NCBI GenBank assembly: GCA_002751075.1
Contig: NAOQ01000183.1
Span: 53,644-117,643, forward strand
Direction of reading: 5' to 3'
DNA: 64,000 bases
DNA from: Ichthyophonus hoferi
Taxonomy: Eukaryota; Opisthokonta; Ichthyosporea; Ichthyophonida; Ichthyophonidae
Shown here: piece after piece, positions 49,385 to 63,175 of the stretch
How positions within the stretch are numbered: the first letter of the stretch is position 1
Layout of the letters: each line of letters opens with the position of its first letter
Translations under genes and position numbers: made by a program
The notes under the pieces: model-generated
Told to the model about the DNA's origin: nothing
Seen by the model: the letters and a program-made list of their open reading frames with translations, nothing else
Database searches by the model: none

Positions 49385-49826
49385 ATGAATGGTGGATATA
49401 TATATATATAATTCCTTGACGTCCTCTCGCTCTGTCACTGATAATTGTACTGGTGATATTACGTTAAATACCGTCTGTCCTTCTCTTTCTTTAATCCATA
49501 GCTATGAAGTATTATTCTCCTCTAGTATTTAATAACCATACCTTGTCAATGGTCAATAGTACCCACAGCCCTGAAAAGGTGGCCCTTGTTTTTCCATGAA
49601 ACACCTTCTGATTTGTATAATTTTTAATGAACTAAGATAGTATTTTGCTATTGTAATGAATGTAGAACAAATATTCTCATAACAATATATATTATTACAG
49701 AAAAATGTCGATAAGCAACAATAATGTGTTAACTTAACTGCCTTATCAGCCCTTGATAATTTCTACCCCTTGTCTGTCTTGTAAGGCTGAATCTGAAACT
49801 ATCTTTCACTGCAAGGCAACTTAACA

Positions 49827-49860
<34 letters not shown>

Positions 49861-50810
49861 CTATGACTGGTAGAGATATATAATGGATGGACATGACTGG
49901 GTATTTATTTAAATAGCTATAAGAATTTAATATAAATGTATGTATATATATATATATGGAAAGAATATGTGTAGGTATCAACCATGATAGTGTTGCCTTC
50001 TAGCACTATAGATACTAAAGGATTGAATTGTCTGATACTAGGTCTTTCTCTTTTAATACTGACGGTATCATAACGAGTGTATCAATAATTTATTTAATCA
50101 ATGAACAAATTGAATGGATAGTAATCCCAGCAGCCGCTTAGCATAAGAAAGCAGTCCAAGCCATTTCAACCTAATTGATGTATTACTACCCTGATTGGGG
50201 TGATTCAAAAATTACAGAGGTGGATGTGGGTTCATTAACAGACTTTTAAGTCGGTCTTACATTGGTACAAGAGTACTATGCAGGGAGTTAAATAACATCG
50301 CCAGCATGTAAGTACAGGGATCGAGTACATGTTTCGAAACCTTAAATGATATTAAATCACAAATCACGAAATGTAAAGTACAATAGAATATGATAGTATG
50401 GCAGGGAAAAAAAAGAGTGGATAGTATGTACATACGATTTAACATTATGTTGGTCATTGGGGTTAGGCTTACTAAGTTACGTGTTCTGCATGTATACCTC
50501 TACCTTTCAATAGTAAATATGATCTCTAAGGCTTGGCGAGCTAATAGGATAACTGTGAAAGCACAGTTTAGATTATGCTATTAGAACAACAATGCATGCT
50601 ATTATTTCTGCAATAAAAATATGTAAAAATATTTACTTCTATAATAGCTCTACAATTCTAAGATACAAATATCATAAAACTAAACACGACATATACGAAT
50701 ATATATAACATATGAACATATAAACATACATATATATATGGTGACTCAGGATATATATACAAAATGGTCTGGCTTAGTGCTCTATTTATAAACTAGGTAG
50801 TGAGGTAGAA

Positions 50811-51189
50811 AAAAGAGATAGCAGAAATGCTATATAGTAGGAACACAGCTAACCATGTGCTTTCAATTACATAAAAAAACAACGCCCATTTTATTCAGTG
50901 ATAATGCAGGTATGAAAGCAAAATAATAATAATAAACTGANNNNNNNNNNNNNNNNNNNNNNNNNNNNNNNNNNNNNNNNNNNNNNNNNNNNNNNNNNNN
51001 NNNNNNNNNNNNNNNNNNNNNNNNNNNNNNNNNNNNNNNNNNNNNNNNNNNNNNNNNNNNNNNAAAAGAGATAGCAGAAATGCTATATAGTAGGAACACA
51101 GCTAACCATGTGCTTTCAATTACATAAAAAAACAACGCCCATTTTATTCAGTGATAATGCAGGTATGAAAGCAAAATAATAATAATAAA
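50811..51189. repeat. 126-bp direct repeat flanking an assembly gap
   Basis: 50811-50936 and 51064-51189 appear identical by eye (AAAAGAGATAGCAG through AATAATAATAATAAA). They enclose four non-N bases and 123 N at 50941-51063. This is either a true tandem duplication with unresolved spacer or, more likely, the same sequence placed on both sides of a gap by the assembler. Confidence 0.9.
50941..51063. other. Assembly gap (123 N)
   Basis: Run of unspecified bases. A translated frame across it would be meaningless. Confidence 1.
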
Positions 51190-53759
51190 GGCCAAGTCCT
51201 GTCTTGAAACTTTGACTAATCGTGACCTAGTGCCCCGCAATCATTACCATATAAAGTAAGTATACAATCGCATGTAACTATCAGATATATCAGGTAATAC
51301 TGATAACCGTACCGTTGCTCCAACTCATCTTTGTTCTACGAGAAAATTCTATTTCAAAAGAAACCCGTTCCGTTGTCTTACGTAAGAAGATATTTTTTCT
51401 GATTGTAATATTATGTAAATGAAATGTCTTCAGATGTAGTAGGCACAGAGACTGAACGCTTCCTATATTCTACTATATATAATTATCTTTATCAAAAAAA
51501 AAAAAAAAATACCTATGCTCTGCATTACATTACTCACAAAATAAAAAAGGTTTGCTTAGTTGCCTCCTCAGTTTTTCTGTTTGATGATCGATATATTTTC
51601 TTTTTAAAAAATACATGAGCAATGAAGTAACTAATTGGTGGATTCGAGTCATTCAAGAATATTTTACTGGAAATAGAGAACAGGGTCACCCCTGAGCAGT
51701 AGTTTGTCAGGATATGATTAGATTGCATAACAAAGTAATATGAGTATGCTTTTCTTTTCGAAGAAAAACTCATTATTTGAATTATATTTAAGTATATTCA
51801 AAAGGATGATTTAATGTATTTGACCTTATCACCTTGGAAAGACCTATATGCAATACATAATGCAGATAACTATCTTGATTAGTTTACAAGATAAACCAAC
51901 CTTTTGAATATTTTCTGATGTTATTCTATATTCTATTAACAATCAATGTATCCCCATTGCACTATCACTATAAAATTATGCATAATGAATGAGGCACAGC
52001 TTTTATAGAATCGGTAAATGCAATTTAAGTTTGTCATCAAGTCTTAATTAAATATATTTGTGAATTAATCAATCTTATAACCATATTTTTTCTAATATAT
52101 TTAAGGATAACACCCGATAACAAAATAGCTCTTTGAATACACATAATTGAAGGATTGGTGATAGCCCTCTAGCGATATGAAGAAAATATCCCCTTAAAAT
52201 GAACTCTTGTAAGGTATGAGAACAAAGCAAGAAGATTCCTGAAATTCAAGGTGGGTGGTTAATAGTTTTGTGCCCATGCAGTCCTTAAATTTGTGATAAA
52301 CAATATAAGAAAAAACGGATTCTCAATCTAATTATAAAAATTAAAACATGAAAACATGTGCTTACATACTTGTATTATGAAATTGTGCACATTTGCCTAT
52401 TTTCATCGAAAAAATCTTTTTTGCCAAAAGGGCAATGGTCATTCTAGAAGCATAACTAGAAACAACTCGATTATACTAGATGTTGGAATGAAAGCTAAAG
52501 GTTAAACATAAATCATCTATAACAAATAATTATTTATAGCTTCTTCTATTGAGTTAGGATACAACTAGAGAGAAAAAATTGAATCAGATGACGAAACTTA
52601 ATAACTAATAACTAATCAGAAATATATCATGGTTTCTTAAGACAAAAAGAGCGAAGGGCCATATTATGAAGGAAATATTTGATTTGGCATATTGATAAGA
52701 TGAGGTAAGGCAGCTCAGCTCTGGTACCCTATCCATCTACCTTTATTTCCTTAACTGTCTACAGTGTTTGGCATCCAAGCCTATATAATATTAGTTAATA
52801 AATTATTACATTTATACAATCAATAATGCATTATGATATATTACGTGCGCATCTAATTAACTTTACATGATACTATAATACATTCACATATAAGGGTAGT
52901 AAGATTTATTACAGTGATTTAATTATCATTTGTATAATCTGCTGCGAACCAGTAGGCCTAGATCTATGGACTGATATCCATTTGCTATTGATATAGGATT
53001 TCCTATTAGCTAATCATATTTAGGCTGATATCAACTATAAATGGACCAATAAGGAATTTGTCTAAATTTTTACTGACAATAAAGATATTTTTTGTGTTAA
53101 AATCTCTGGTTAGATTCATATCACGGTTGTAAACAATCCAATATACCCTATTTATGTGGCTCGCATTTCGAGTATTTTACTCAAAAACCCAATGAGCCAA
53201 TACATCTGGGGATCCTATAAATACACTTTTCTTGTTTTTACCATTGCATTCAGATATTGTGTTTCATAAAATCAGTTTCAAATAAACAATAGTACAATAA
53301 TAATAATAAATATATATTTATTTTTAAAAATAAAGGCAAAAAAAAATGAATAAGAATCATATTATTATATTATGTTTTCATCGATACTGACTTACCTTGG
53401 GCTAAGAGGCGAGGCAAACAATCTGCACCCAACCAATCACTAGAGGTATGATTACGTAATTGCAGTTATCAAACCCCATTGGTAGATTGGGACAATTCGA
53501 TCTGATCGTACCTCCATACTTCATTCCTTCTCCAGCGTCATCCAGCCTATGTATCTTTGCTTGATTTGAATCAATCTGTTCTTTTATTAGTTCATATCTG
53601 CCAATGATATTTAATATAAAGGCCTTTAAGTTATATTATAGTATATGACCAGCTGGTAGTTTGTTAGTTGGGGTGTGTTGCTTAGGTTGGTGTGAAGTGA
53701 AATATTTTTAAAGAAAATTCCTAAACTTTTTTATGTAGTAGCTAGCGCTAATTTCGAAT

Positions 53760-55194
53760 ATGAGGGACACGCTCCTTAAACACGTGCAGCCTATCTTGCT
53801 GACTTACAGCAAGTATACTAAAACTGTCCCCGAGTATGGTGGTACCAGTAAGCCGAGGCAACGGAAGGTAACATTTGCAGACAATAAACAGTCGCCAGGA
53901 AGCAAATGTACATTTTTAAATATTTGCCATTTTGACAAAGATGAGGAACCAATTAACTGTAATCCTCATACAAAAGAAAGAGAGAGAGTGACCGGGATTC
54001 TTTCACGTTCAGATGAAGATGGTCTTGGGTTTAACTTAGTTTATCAATGTATGTACCAAGAAAGTAAATGCCTTGATGCTCAATTGGTCGCGCACGATTC
54101 AACCATTGATAAAAAAAGTGCCTCTATCGACCGCGTAGAAAGCATTCCTTCCGTAAAAAAGAATAATTCACGTTGTCCAGAGCCCAAAGCATACCCACCT
54201 TTTACCGTTTTAGTTGCACATCCCGATAATTCTGCGAAGTTGTTAGCGTCTGCCTTAGGAATCCCAACCACAAACTTTAACAGTAAGGTCAGGCGTATGG
54301 TGAGGTCACTATGGCTCACCTTCAACCTCAAGGCAGAGGAGGAACCAGTGGACATGGGTATGGTACGGCTGGCCACCGCACAGTATGATGAAAGGACCAG
54401 GTTTTTATCGGGAAAGATCTGTGTGCATAACGTCGAATACGGAAAAGATGTTTTTGTGAGGTTTGTTTTCCGTTTATATGCATGCATGTGTGTACGGTTG
54501 TTGATTATAATCATGGGAAATGCGACTTTGCCGTTAAAATATTTTCCACTTATGTGCTTGCACTTCCCTATTATGTGGCTTCTATTGTTATTATACAGAG
54601 AGTTTTCTCAAGAGGAACGTCTTGGTTGACTTGAAGTGTTGTTTTATTCGTACTATCTATGTACAAAGAAACCAAGGGGTACAAGACAGGGTAACAGAGT
54701 ACTGTATGACACCATATATTGCTTGTTATAAGTGAACTTTATTTTTTACCCTACCCCATTCTTTCAGATATACGATTGATAACTGGCGCAATTGGAGGGA
54801 CATACCAGCACGATATGAGTCCACTTCCAGTACCCTAGAATATGATATATTTGCCTTTTCTATCCTTGTGTCCATTAACATTCCCCACGGCCATAAAATA
54901 GCCTTTGCTGTGTGTTATCGAGTGGCAGGCCGTGAATATTGGGACAACAATCATGGAGTGAACTATGAGGCCAGGGTGGTGCTCAGTGTGTCTTCTCCTG
55001 TCATTGAACAAAAGAAGCGTAAAGTGGACCGTGGCTCCTTAGAGGCAGCCATGAATACCGTGAACTCTTCCGTCCGACAATTAGGCTACGAGTTCAAGTT
55101 AGACCATTTGTCAGAGAATTCAAGATTACAAAATGCGTCAAAGCAATTTTATTGCCCTCCTACTATGATGATGTCCTCCATAATTCCGACTTAA
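53760..55194 (+). CDS. Protein phosphatase 1 regulatory subunit 3 type, glycogen-targeting, CBM21 domain, 2 exons
   Basis: Brings PP1 catalytic subunit to glycogen and so favours glycogen synthase activation. Exons 53760-54460 and 54768-55194 join in phase (…DVFVR|YTIDNW…) to give 375 aa. The PP1-docking RVxF motif is KVTF at 36-39, inside a basic RQRKVTFAD context, as in PPP1R3 proteins. The CBM21 domain covers about 195-320: LWLTFNLKAEE, GKICVHNVEYGKDVFVRYTIDNW, then YDIFAFSILV, IAFAVCYRVAGREYWDNNHGVNY. Both conserved halves (VFVRYT-DNW and FAVCYR--G-EYWDNN-G-NY) are present. The region between the RVxF motif and CBM21 is low in predicted structure. I cannot tell which vertebrate paralogue (3A-3G) it is closest to; it probably predates their split. 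Confidence 0.93.
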
Positions 55195-58149
55195 TATTTT
55201 GACAGGAGAGGTCTTTTATTTTTCATGCACCTGACGACATTTACTGGCATGTTTCGATGTGTAGATATGTTATTTTTTTTTCACAGGATGAAGGAGGGAG
55301 ACATTATATAATGAATGATGTAGTATGGCAATTATTCGTAGCGAAGTTTACGTGTTCCTACGCAAGGTAACATGGTTTAGTATTTTTTTAATTATAAAAT
55401 ATATAGCAAAGGTATTGCTATTTTTATTGCGTTTGAATTTATTACGCCTATATATGCATATTTTTAATCACCTGTAAGCTGTAGTAAAGATAAAACTGCA
55501 ATTGTCTTGAATTGTAAAAAAAAAAATCAGTATCAATCCATAGTATGTTTGAAAAATTGATACAACAATATTATACTATTGTATTTATTATTAAGTGCTA
55601 ATGTGGAAATTTAACAATGAAACTGATCGGTAAAAGGTACAATATTACTTCTTAAGTAATAACTATTGTTGAAAATTAATGTTAGTAGGCAGCTCTTTAA
55701 CTTCTAAACGAGCAAGAGATCTAGACACTGATTATCGTACGTGAGTGCCAACGGTGAACTAGACATTGCAATTATGATGTGTACTACATACATATACTAA
55801 ACCTTTGTGAAAAAATACACGCTGCTAGTCATGATAGAAAATGATTTTATATTTGTAAATGGTTGAATGGCCGTCCTAGACTGGCTGTTTAAACAGACCC
55901 TCTCCGTCTCCCCCTCTCCTTCGGTTATGTAACAAGGGTTACCAGCCTCAAGTCAACTCAACTTAGCGTTGCTTGAGATTTTTAAATCGTAAATGTACGT
56001 TTGAAATACACCAATGGCATTAACCAACTGAAATTTATTTTGCGTTAAATAATACTAATCTATTGGTAGGATAAATTAGTGCTATTGGTTAAAAATGTAT
56101 CATATCAGTACAAATATTATTGGCTATACTTTTACAAGCCTACTATTCATGCTGAAGTTGCCGATCTAGCTTGACCCAATCTAAATCTACCAATAAAAAA
56201 TATACACAGGTTGAACCACCCAATGACAAAGGTCACGTGTGCACGCGGTCATAGCTGGTTGATTAGGCATTCGGACTGAAACAAATTTATCAGCTTTTAC
56301 CAACGACTTTAGAGTTTTTAAACTACTAGGAAGAGTTTCAACAATATATATTTGTTTTGGGGCAACTAGTTGTTCATAACAACACAGTCTACAAGTAGTA
56401 GTAATATAGCTATCTCAATCTATCTCATGACAACAGATCATCCAGTAGGATCCTTTGCGAGTCTCACGGGCCATCAGCGAATAATTGGCTACCAGCTCAC
56501 TCTACTATCCTAGGTCTTATCAATTTTATGGGCCTCAGCCTCGGCTGATTTGGTTAATACTAAAAATGTGTTTGGGCATGTATGCTGTTATGCTTAGGGA
56601 CGTGATAAAACTCTCCCTATCCTTATTTCACCACTCCCTCAATTTTAATTAGATTTTAGGGCTTTACAGGGATGATCCTGTTTCTACTTATATCCAATAA
56701 ATATAGTATAGTAATTTGAATTTTGGCAAAATATCTTTGGCTGGACTAGACAATACTTGTGTTGATCTGCTTTCAATACAATGCATAATGGCAGGCGTAT
56801 ATGCTAATTCTATCTCTAATTGTTTGTTGCAGTTGTATTTGCTACGAGCGTGCGAGGCATTCCTGCCGTAATGCGCTTAGCCGCGATAGTGCTTATGGCA
56901 CAGTGTCTTCTATCAGTCAGAGGTGCTAAATTGGTATTATGTAATGCGTGTTGTTGGAATCGAACATAACTAAACAATTATCAGTGTTGTTAGTAGTGAA
57001 AAGGCTCTCAGAACACTGGCACTTATTCTGAAGTGCTAGTACTGATCTAGATATTACAATAAAGATACGATGATTATAAATACAAAACAAGTATCCTTTA
57101 ATAATTAAGATAAATTATATATATATAAGAAATGCAAAGCTTTTGTTTTATAATAGTTGAAATGTCATTAAACCCTGCTTATTATTTGTTGTTTTTGTTC
57201 CTTTTGTCTTTTCCGCAACATGCGTTTATCGCGGATGTCGATCATAGTTTGGTTTAATGTCAACGAGACAGACCGTAAAAATACCGAGGGCCCCTAGAAT
57301 TATCTGATCTTGTCAAAATGATTTCATGCTATTGTGTTATTGTGTCCTAGTATGATTGGTTCTATAGCTAATGATCTCATTTAATTATAGTGCTCACATT
57401 CTATATATTGACCAATAAATTTATCAAATTAAGAACGTTGTATTATCAACTAATTGTTAGAGCGTTGGCCGATCTACAGGTGCATCTGGAATTAAAATAT
57501 CTTGCAACATAGAGCAATAAACTTTTGTATCCAAGCTTACTTGATAATGCTCTGACTGTACATTATACGTGACATGTAAACTAGTATAATTTTTATTATC
57601 TTAAACTATATGTTGTATCTTTAGGTATCCTGCAATTAAAAAAATATGTATGTAATGGCATGCTCCTAATAGCATAATAATAAGATTACTAAAAGTAATA
57701 CCCCTAAGCAGTCAAGACTATTGGTGCTTAAAGTTTTGTGTACAGAGCAGAGCATAAGTAGGTTAGAACAAAAACAACTATTGAGCATGAATCTGGTTAT
57801 TTGATGGTAATGACCGTTGTCAGTAGTTCACTACTTTAATGGTACAACGCTTTTTAATAGATGCCTTTATCATGGTTAAAAGATTATATAGTTCAAATAA
57901 AAGAATATAGTAAGAGGTGCTCAGATTATATAGAAAAATTCCCTTGCAAAGTGAAAATACATTTTAATTCCATCCTTAGCATAGTTGTTAAGACTGTATT
58001 AAGTAACAACAGGCCAGTCATTTCAGCCAAAACTATATAACCAACCTTCAGGTTTGTATCAAAGTCTGTAAATCATACACAAAAATAAATGCTGTTTAAA
58101 CAAAAGTAAAGTATTCATTTTATTGTAAGTTATGACTAGAACCTAAAAC
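55195..58149. other. Intergenic AT-rich region
   Basis: About 3 kb after the PPP1R3 gene. It contains copy 2 of dispersed repeat family A. No open frame above 60 codons and no convincing exon was found. Confidence 0.5.
55686..55780. repeat. Dispersed repeat family A, copy 2
   Basis: Same orientation and order of motifs as 41262-41365, including the identical 15-mer GAGTGCCAACGGTGA. Lies about 500 bases downstream of the PPP1R3 stop. Confidence 0.75.
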
Positions 58150-59265
58150 TTAACTTCTTCTGAGGATGACATTCGTCCCAAATGCCGATCATTACTACCT
58201 CCCATCATTTATGCCCAGTCCATGAAAATTGATAAGAAAGTGAAAGTTACACTTTCATCTGACTAGAAAAATTTACCGCAACTAACAACAATCTGCTCAA
58301 TGAAACTTCTTTGTCGCCAGATCTTGATATTCCCTTCTCCTTTGACCAATAATATGAGACAAGGATATACACTCTTGCATTTGGTTGATGAGAGTTATGA
58401 AATGGGCTGGGGCAACAAAAAACTAAAAAATGCCTTCCTAGAATCATTTTACTCTTTCCACCCAATTTTAAAGTGCTATTTATAATTCTAATCGCTGCGG
58501 TTGTTTTCAAGTTTTGCGAGAGCAGTTATCTCATGATCTGGAGTTGTTAGAACATTGATAAAACAACTCGGTTGGAACTGAAACATTGTTTTCTTCAAAG
58601 TTGCATTGCCTTGATAGAATATGCTCTATAGGTAATTTATTACCATCAACATAAATTGTACTGATGCAATTTGAGAATAAGTTCAATTCTGCCAGTCTAC
58701 AAATTTTAATTCAAATTTTATGTCTTGGTTTTCAACTGAACACGTGTTAGATGCTCTCTTGGATCAACGTCCACACTATTCAATATAAAAGAATTTTTGC
58801 TTTTTTGGGCTGGGGTGTTAACTTTTTTAATCAATCTGTCTGCTGTTAGCGGCTGCCACTCCACTTGTCTTTCGTCTTTGTTCCTCATTAAAAGAAAATT
58901 TCCAGTGGTAAGAGAGGTGTCATTGAATGGGATAGTGGCTCTTGCAGCTGAAAGCTCTCATTCTAACTTGTGTATCCTTGCTTCTATCTTCATATGAAGT
59001 CCATTCATCCTGGATTCAGTAAGAGTTGAGCACTGGTTATCTACAAACACTTTCTGTGCTTCATATTTTGTTGCCGAGATGAAGTTATCATACTTATCCT
59101 CCTTTGGCAATGATATAACCTTGGCACAAATACAATATATTTTTTCCTGTAAATTAATACAGAAATAGTCGATTGCTTTAGCTGCAGGTCTCCTTCTGGG
59201 TCATCAACAACCATGACCACTGCTACCTTTACTGGCGAGAAAGGCTTCCTTCCTTGTGATTGGCA
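58150..59265 (-). pseudogene. Decayed coding region on the minus strand, family not recognised
   Basis: Over about 1.1 kb the minus strand shows protein-like frames of up to 60-90 codons with normal amino-acid balance, rich in Lys, Glu and Asp, and quite unlike the random frames of the AT-rich spacer around it. The whole is broken, with several breaks. I do not recognise any domain; it may be an old gene copy or the relic of a mobile element whose family I cannot name. The 87-codon minus-strand frame at 58247-58510 and the plus-strand frames at 58300-58485 and 58797-58997 are parts or shadows of it. Confidence 0.45.
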
Positions 59266-59509
59266 TTAGTCATTCATTGGTTTTGGCTCATGGGGTATGG
59301 TAGCACACACTTATTTAATTAATATTTAGTGCACGTTATAATTGGCCTGTTTATGACGCAGTAAAAACATCATAGAATATAGTGCGTGGTAAACAGATCT
59401 ATAGTCTGTTGTTTTCTGTTACCAGATTGTTAACTACGAATAAACACATAGCTTAATCGAAATTCTGATAAAAAGAGAATGATGAAATGAGTGGTCTTAT
59501 ATATGAGCT

Positions 59510-59710
59510 ATTGGAATACCGTTCTCCAATGACTAAATCACAATTTGCGTAGAATGCGGTGTGAACAATTACATCAATAAGGGAATTGGTTAATTTGCTC
59601 GCAAAATGAGGACATAATAGTATCCGAGTAGCGAGGTCAGATTACACATAAATCCTAGTAGGTGACCTATCGGGAATAGTATTAGCCAATAAGAAGTTTT
59701 ACGACCAGTC
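59510..59710. repeat. Dispersed repeat family B, copy 2
   Basis: Same orientation as the copy near 20.1 kb, with GAGGACATAATAGTAT, GTAGGTGACCTAT and TATTAGCCAATAAG. Possible SINE or small non-autonomous DNA element; ends could not be fixed. Confidence 0.55.
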
Positions 59711-62700
59711 CCATTTACAATAATAAATGACAATTAATTATCGTATTGTTATTGTAATGCCTAGCTCACCGTTGATACTCGCACACGATATTCAGTGCTC
59801 AGATATCGCGATTGTTCAGAAGTCAGAGAACTATCTGGTAATATTAAATAGTGATAATAGTTATTATTTACGTTGTAATATAGCATCCCTTACTGATTGC
59901 TCTCATTATGCAATCTCCACATTAGTACCTAAACCAATTAAAGCATCGATTCTCTAAATTAGAACAGAGGTATAATTACTACAGCCAGTTACCCAGAGAG
60001 TCGGTATATGTGCTTTCTAATAGAATCTAAGCCTTGAAAACAGATCCGATCAATTAGCTATCATTACCACTTGCCGAGCAAAACCAATCATTATCTGCAA
60101 ACCAATTAGCGATTCCGAAGCCTGTGGTTGGTTGTTCACAAAAAGGTCAAAATAAGGAATGATGTAGATATGAAAATATTACCTTAATTTACCTTAAAGC
60201 GTATTGAATAAAATCATTTACTGTTTTACCCTCTACATGCATTGGATATTATCAAGGGTTTAATAGTAATTGTATTAAACCACATACCTCTAAAAATCAG
60301 ATACCAATAATAAATAATACATTGCATTGTATGTTAAAATATTTTCATAAATATCCTACATTGATTAACACTATTTGTTTTGATTATTAATAACATATAA
60401 CTAATATGACTATGGCATGACCTGTAGCTTACAGTATTTCCCATAGGCTATTGTCCAGTGTTCGACCATTTGTTTAACAGACCGAAAGTAATCAGTAAAT
60501 ACTATTTTAATTTGATTACTCCAAACTTAAATCCTAATTTACGTAAGAGTAAGTTAAGTAAAATAGTTTTTCCTTTACTTTTGTACAATTATAAGTGATT
60601 TTATACATTATCTTATCTTGTGAGATAATGTTATGACATGATTTTTAAAACATTTTTTATTACAATTATATTTTATCAGCCTTTCAGAGACTATAGTTCC
60701 ATCTAGCATTATAGTTCTAAATTAATAATACATATATCTGTATATATTGAGATAAATACAGTTAATTCATTTTAGGTATGTATAGTTCATAGTACAATGA
60801 ATTTTACATAACCTGCTTTCTCTTCATTTACGACCTAAATGCGATATGAGCTAGACTTGCAACCCTAATTTGAACTTAAAATGCCATGATTCTGTAAATT
60901 AATCAACATAATTCGATAATATTAGTGCAACCCAGTTCCATGTGAAGAAATTGTATTCATTATAATATAATTCTACAACAATTGATGATATTAGAAATAA
61001 TAACGTGTACAAAGGTGGTATAACTAAGAAGAAGCTGCATTATATGTGTGGTTAGTATTGCAATTAATTTACATGATGTTGTTTGGCTTGCCCTTTTATA
61101 CATTTGGTCAGTATGTTGTATTTGTAAATTAAAATGCTCTAAAAAAAACATGCGGTAGCTAATTACAGTTGAAGATGTGACAAAACTTTTAAGCAGTCAA
61201 TTCAGTTCTTTTTTTTAAAAATTAAACAGGCAAAGCTCTAAGAAGCAGTTAATGGTAACATATAATACACTTGTTCATAAGTAGCTATATCTTATAATTA
61301 TGATATATGTAAGTTGCTAATACATATTATACATATACATTTTAATATGATTTGATAATGCAAACGAAAATATTTCTCTCTTCTACTATCTTTGTAGTCC
61401 CACATCAGGCCCTCTATACACTTATATGCATATTAACTCAGGGCTATGGGTGTCGGATCATATGCCTATGTGAGCCAACAAATACCAAAAGGTGAGTAAG
61501 CATGATCTCATTCCTATATGACTGTAGGCATAAACGTGCACCTGCTAGTCTGTCTATAAAAGGATATGGGCCTACACGTCCTTTTATTTACATACATGCT
61601 CTCTAAGTGAGGGTATCCATTTATGTCTGCAGATGTATGCACTTATATGATAAAACTAAACGTACATGCAATGACATCAATTTCAAGGCTATACTAAGAA
61701 GTGAACTAATTCTGAGAAATCTTTACCACCAGAACTAGCATAATTTGGAGATTTTATGTACTTTTCCATAAAACGCGATAGACAAAATAGCAATAACTCT
61801 TTGCAAGACAGAGACAATATAGATACGAGACATTAAGCTATGCGTAACACAACAGCTATCTCCTTTCACAAAAAAAAACTATTAGTAGAATACTTGCATA
61901 TATTGCAGCTTGGTATGTACACAGTTGAACTAACTTTAAACCTACCAGCTGTAGCATGATACTGGGTCTTATTTAGTGACTTTAAACTTGATAATAATAA
62001 CAATATTTATACATTTATACATGGTCAGAAGGAATAGAAATAAAAAAATTTACCAGCTTTAAAACATTATGTAAATAAAAAAACGTTATACAATTAACTA
62101 ACGTTGAACCGGTCACAAAACGAGATTGCTATCCGTAAAAGACAAACATTGAATGCTTTGGTTCATATATATATATAATAACTACGTAAGACAAGACATT
62201 TTTTCTAACAGTCTGTGAAATGTGAAAGTTAAAATGGGTCTCGCTCGTATAAAATAGATATGACATAGACATAAAAAAAATAGCGATAATAGATTTCAGA
62301 AAAAATCAAGTTTGATAAAAGTAGAGGTTTCTCTTGCAGTTTCCAATTTACTTGCATTGTTCGAGATAGCTTTGAACAAAAAAAGGTCAACAAAACAATA
62401 AACTAAAAATAAATAACCAATTATGTGTCCACGTTTGACTGAGAGATCTTCATCTACTTTACGTAAGAATTAATCTGCTCTTCATATCTACCAATAAGAT
62501 ATTATTTAATAAAGATGCATACCATGAATTAATTATAACCAATAATAAAGAATATTTTTAATATTTTAGCGAATAATAATAATGTTTTATCTTTTACGAT
62601 CTATTCTAAACTAACCTGATTCTGATTGCCTGCCACTATCTATATATATATATAAGACTGTATGTATTGTTATAAATAGATATGAGTACATGAAAATATT

Positions 62701-63175
62701 TTGTTATAGTTCGTATTAGTAAATTTATGTAGGTAGTGTGTGTGTGTGGTTAAACAGACCTACGCATATAAGATTTATTTTTTAGGAGTACGTATGACGT
62801 TTTTCCTGTACTAAACTGAAACCATACTATTATACAGTAAGGGCAAGTGTTCATATTATATACCTTGAGTTTATTAATGTAGGTGTTTCGTTTTATAAAC
62901 AAGTAGTTTGCATCAATGTAGTCTTCTTCTCACTATCTCCCTCAATGCTATCTTTATGTTTTTCTGTGTTACCTTTCTAATAGGCCAATCATCACAGTCT
63001 ATAGTCTTCATGTTCAATCTTTTTCTCGTGAATATTCGAGGTTATATTGCAAAGAAGTTAAGAGGCTCCACATTATAGAACTTCCCATACTGACGGATAC
63101 CAGAAGTGTAATGAACCAATATTTATTTATAAACCGCACGTACACAGATATACAGTAATATATATCCATATCATC
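59711..63175. other. Intergenic AT-rich region upstream of the Ral-like gene
   Basis: About 3.5 kb with no supportable gene. Frames of 63-76 codons at 59727-59957 (+) and 60960-61151 (-) show no recognisable features. The last 300 bases before 63176 should hold the promoter and 5' UTR of the GTPase gene, but no clear core element was identified. Confidence 0.5.

Larger units (their letters stand above)
49385..53759. other. Intergenic region between SEC31 and the PPP1R3 gene
   Basis: About 4.4 kb, AT-rich, with a (TA)n run (49832-49860), an assembly gap with duplicated flanks, and an A14 run near 51496. Frames of 60-80 codons at 50257-50584 and 51424-51773 show no domain and no splice partners. 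No gene is supported. Confidence 0.55.

Noticed and set aside
50863-51135. Minus-strand frame running through the N gap
   Set aside because: The open frame exists only because unknown bases cannot produce a stop.
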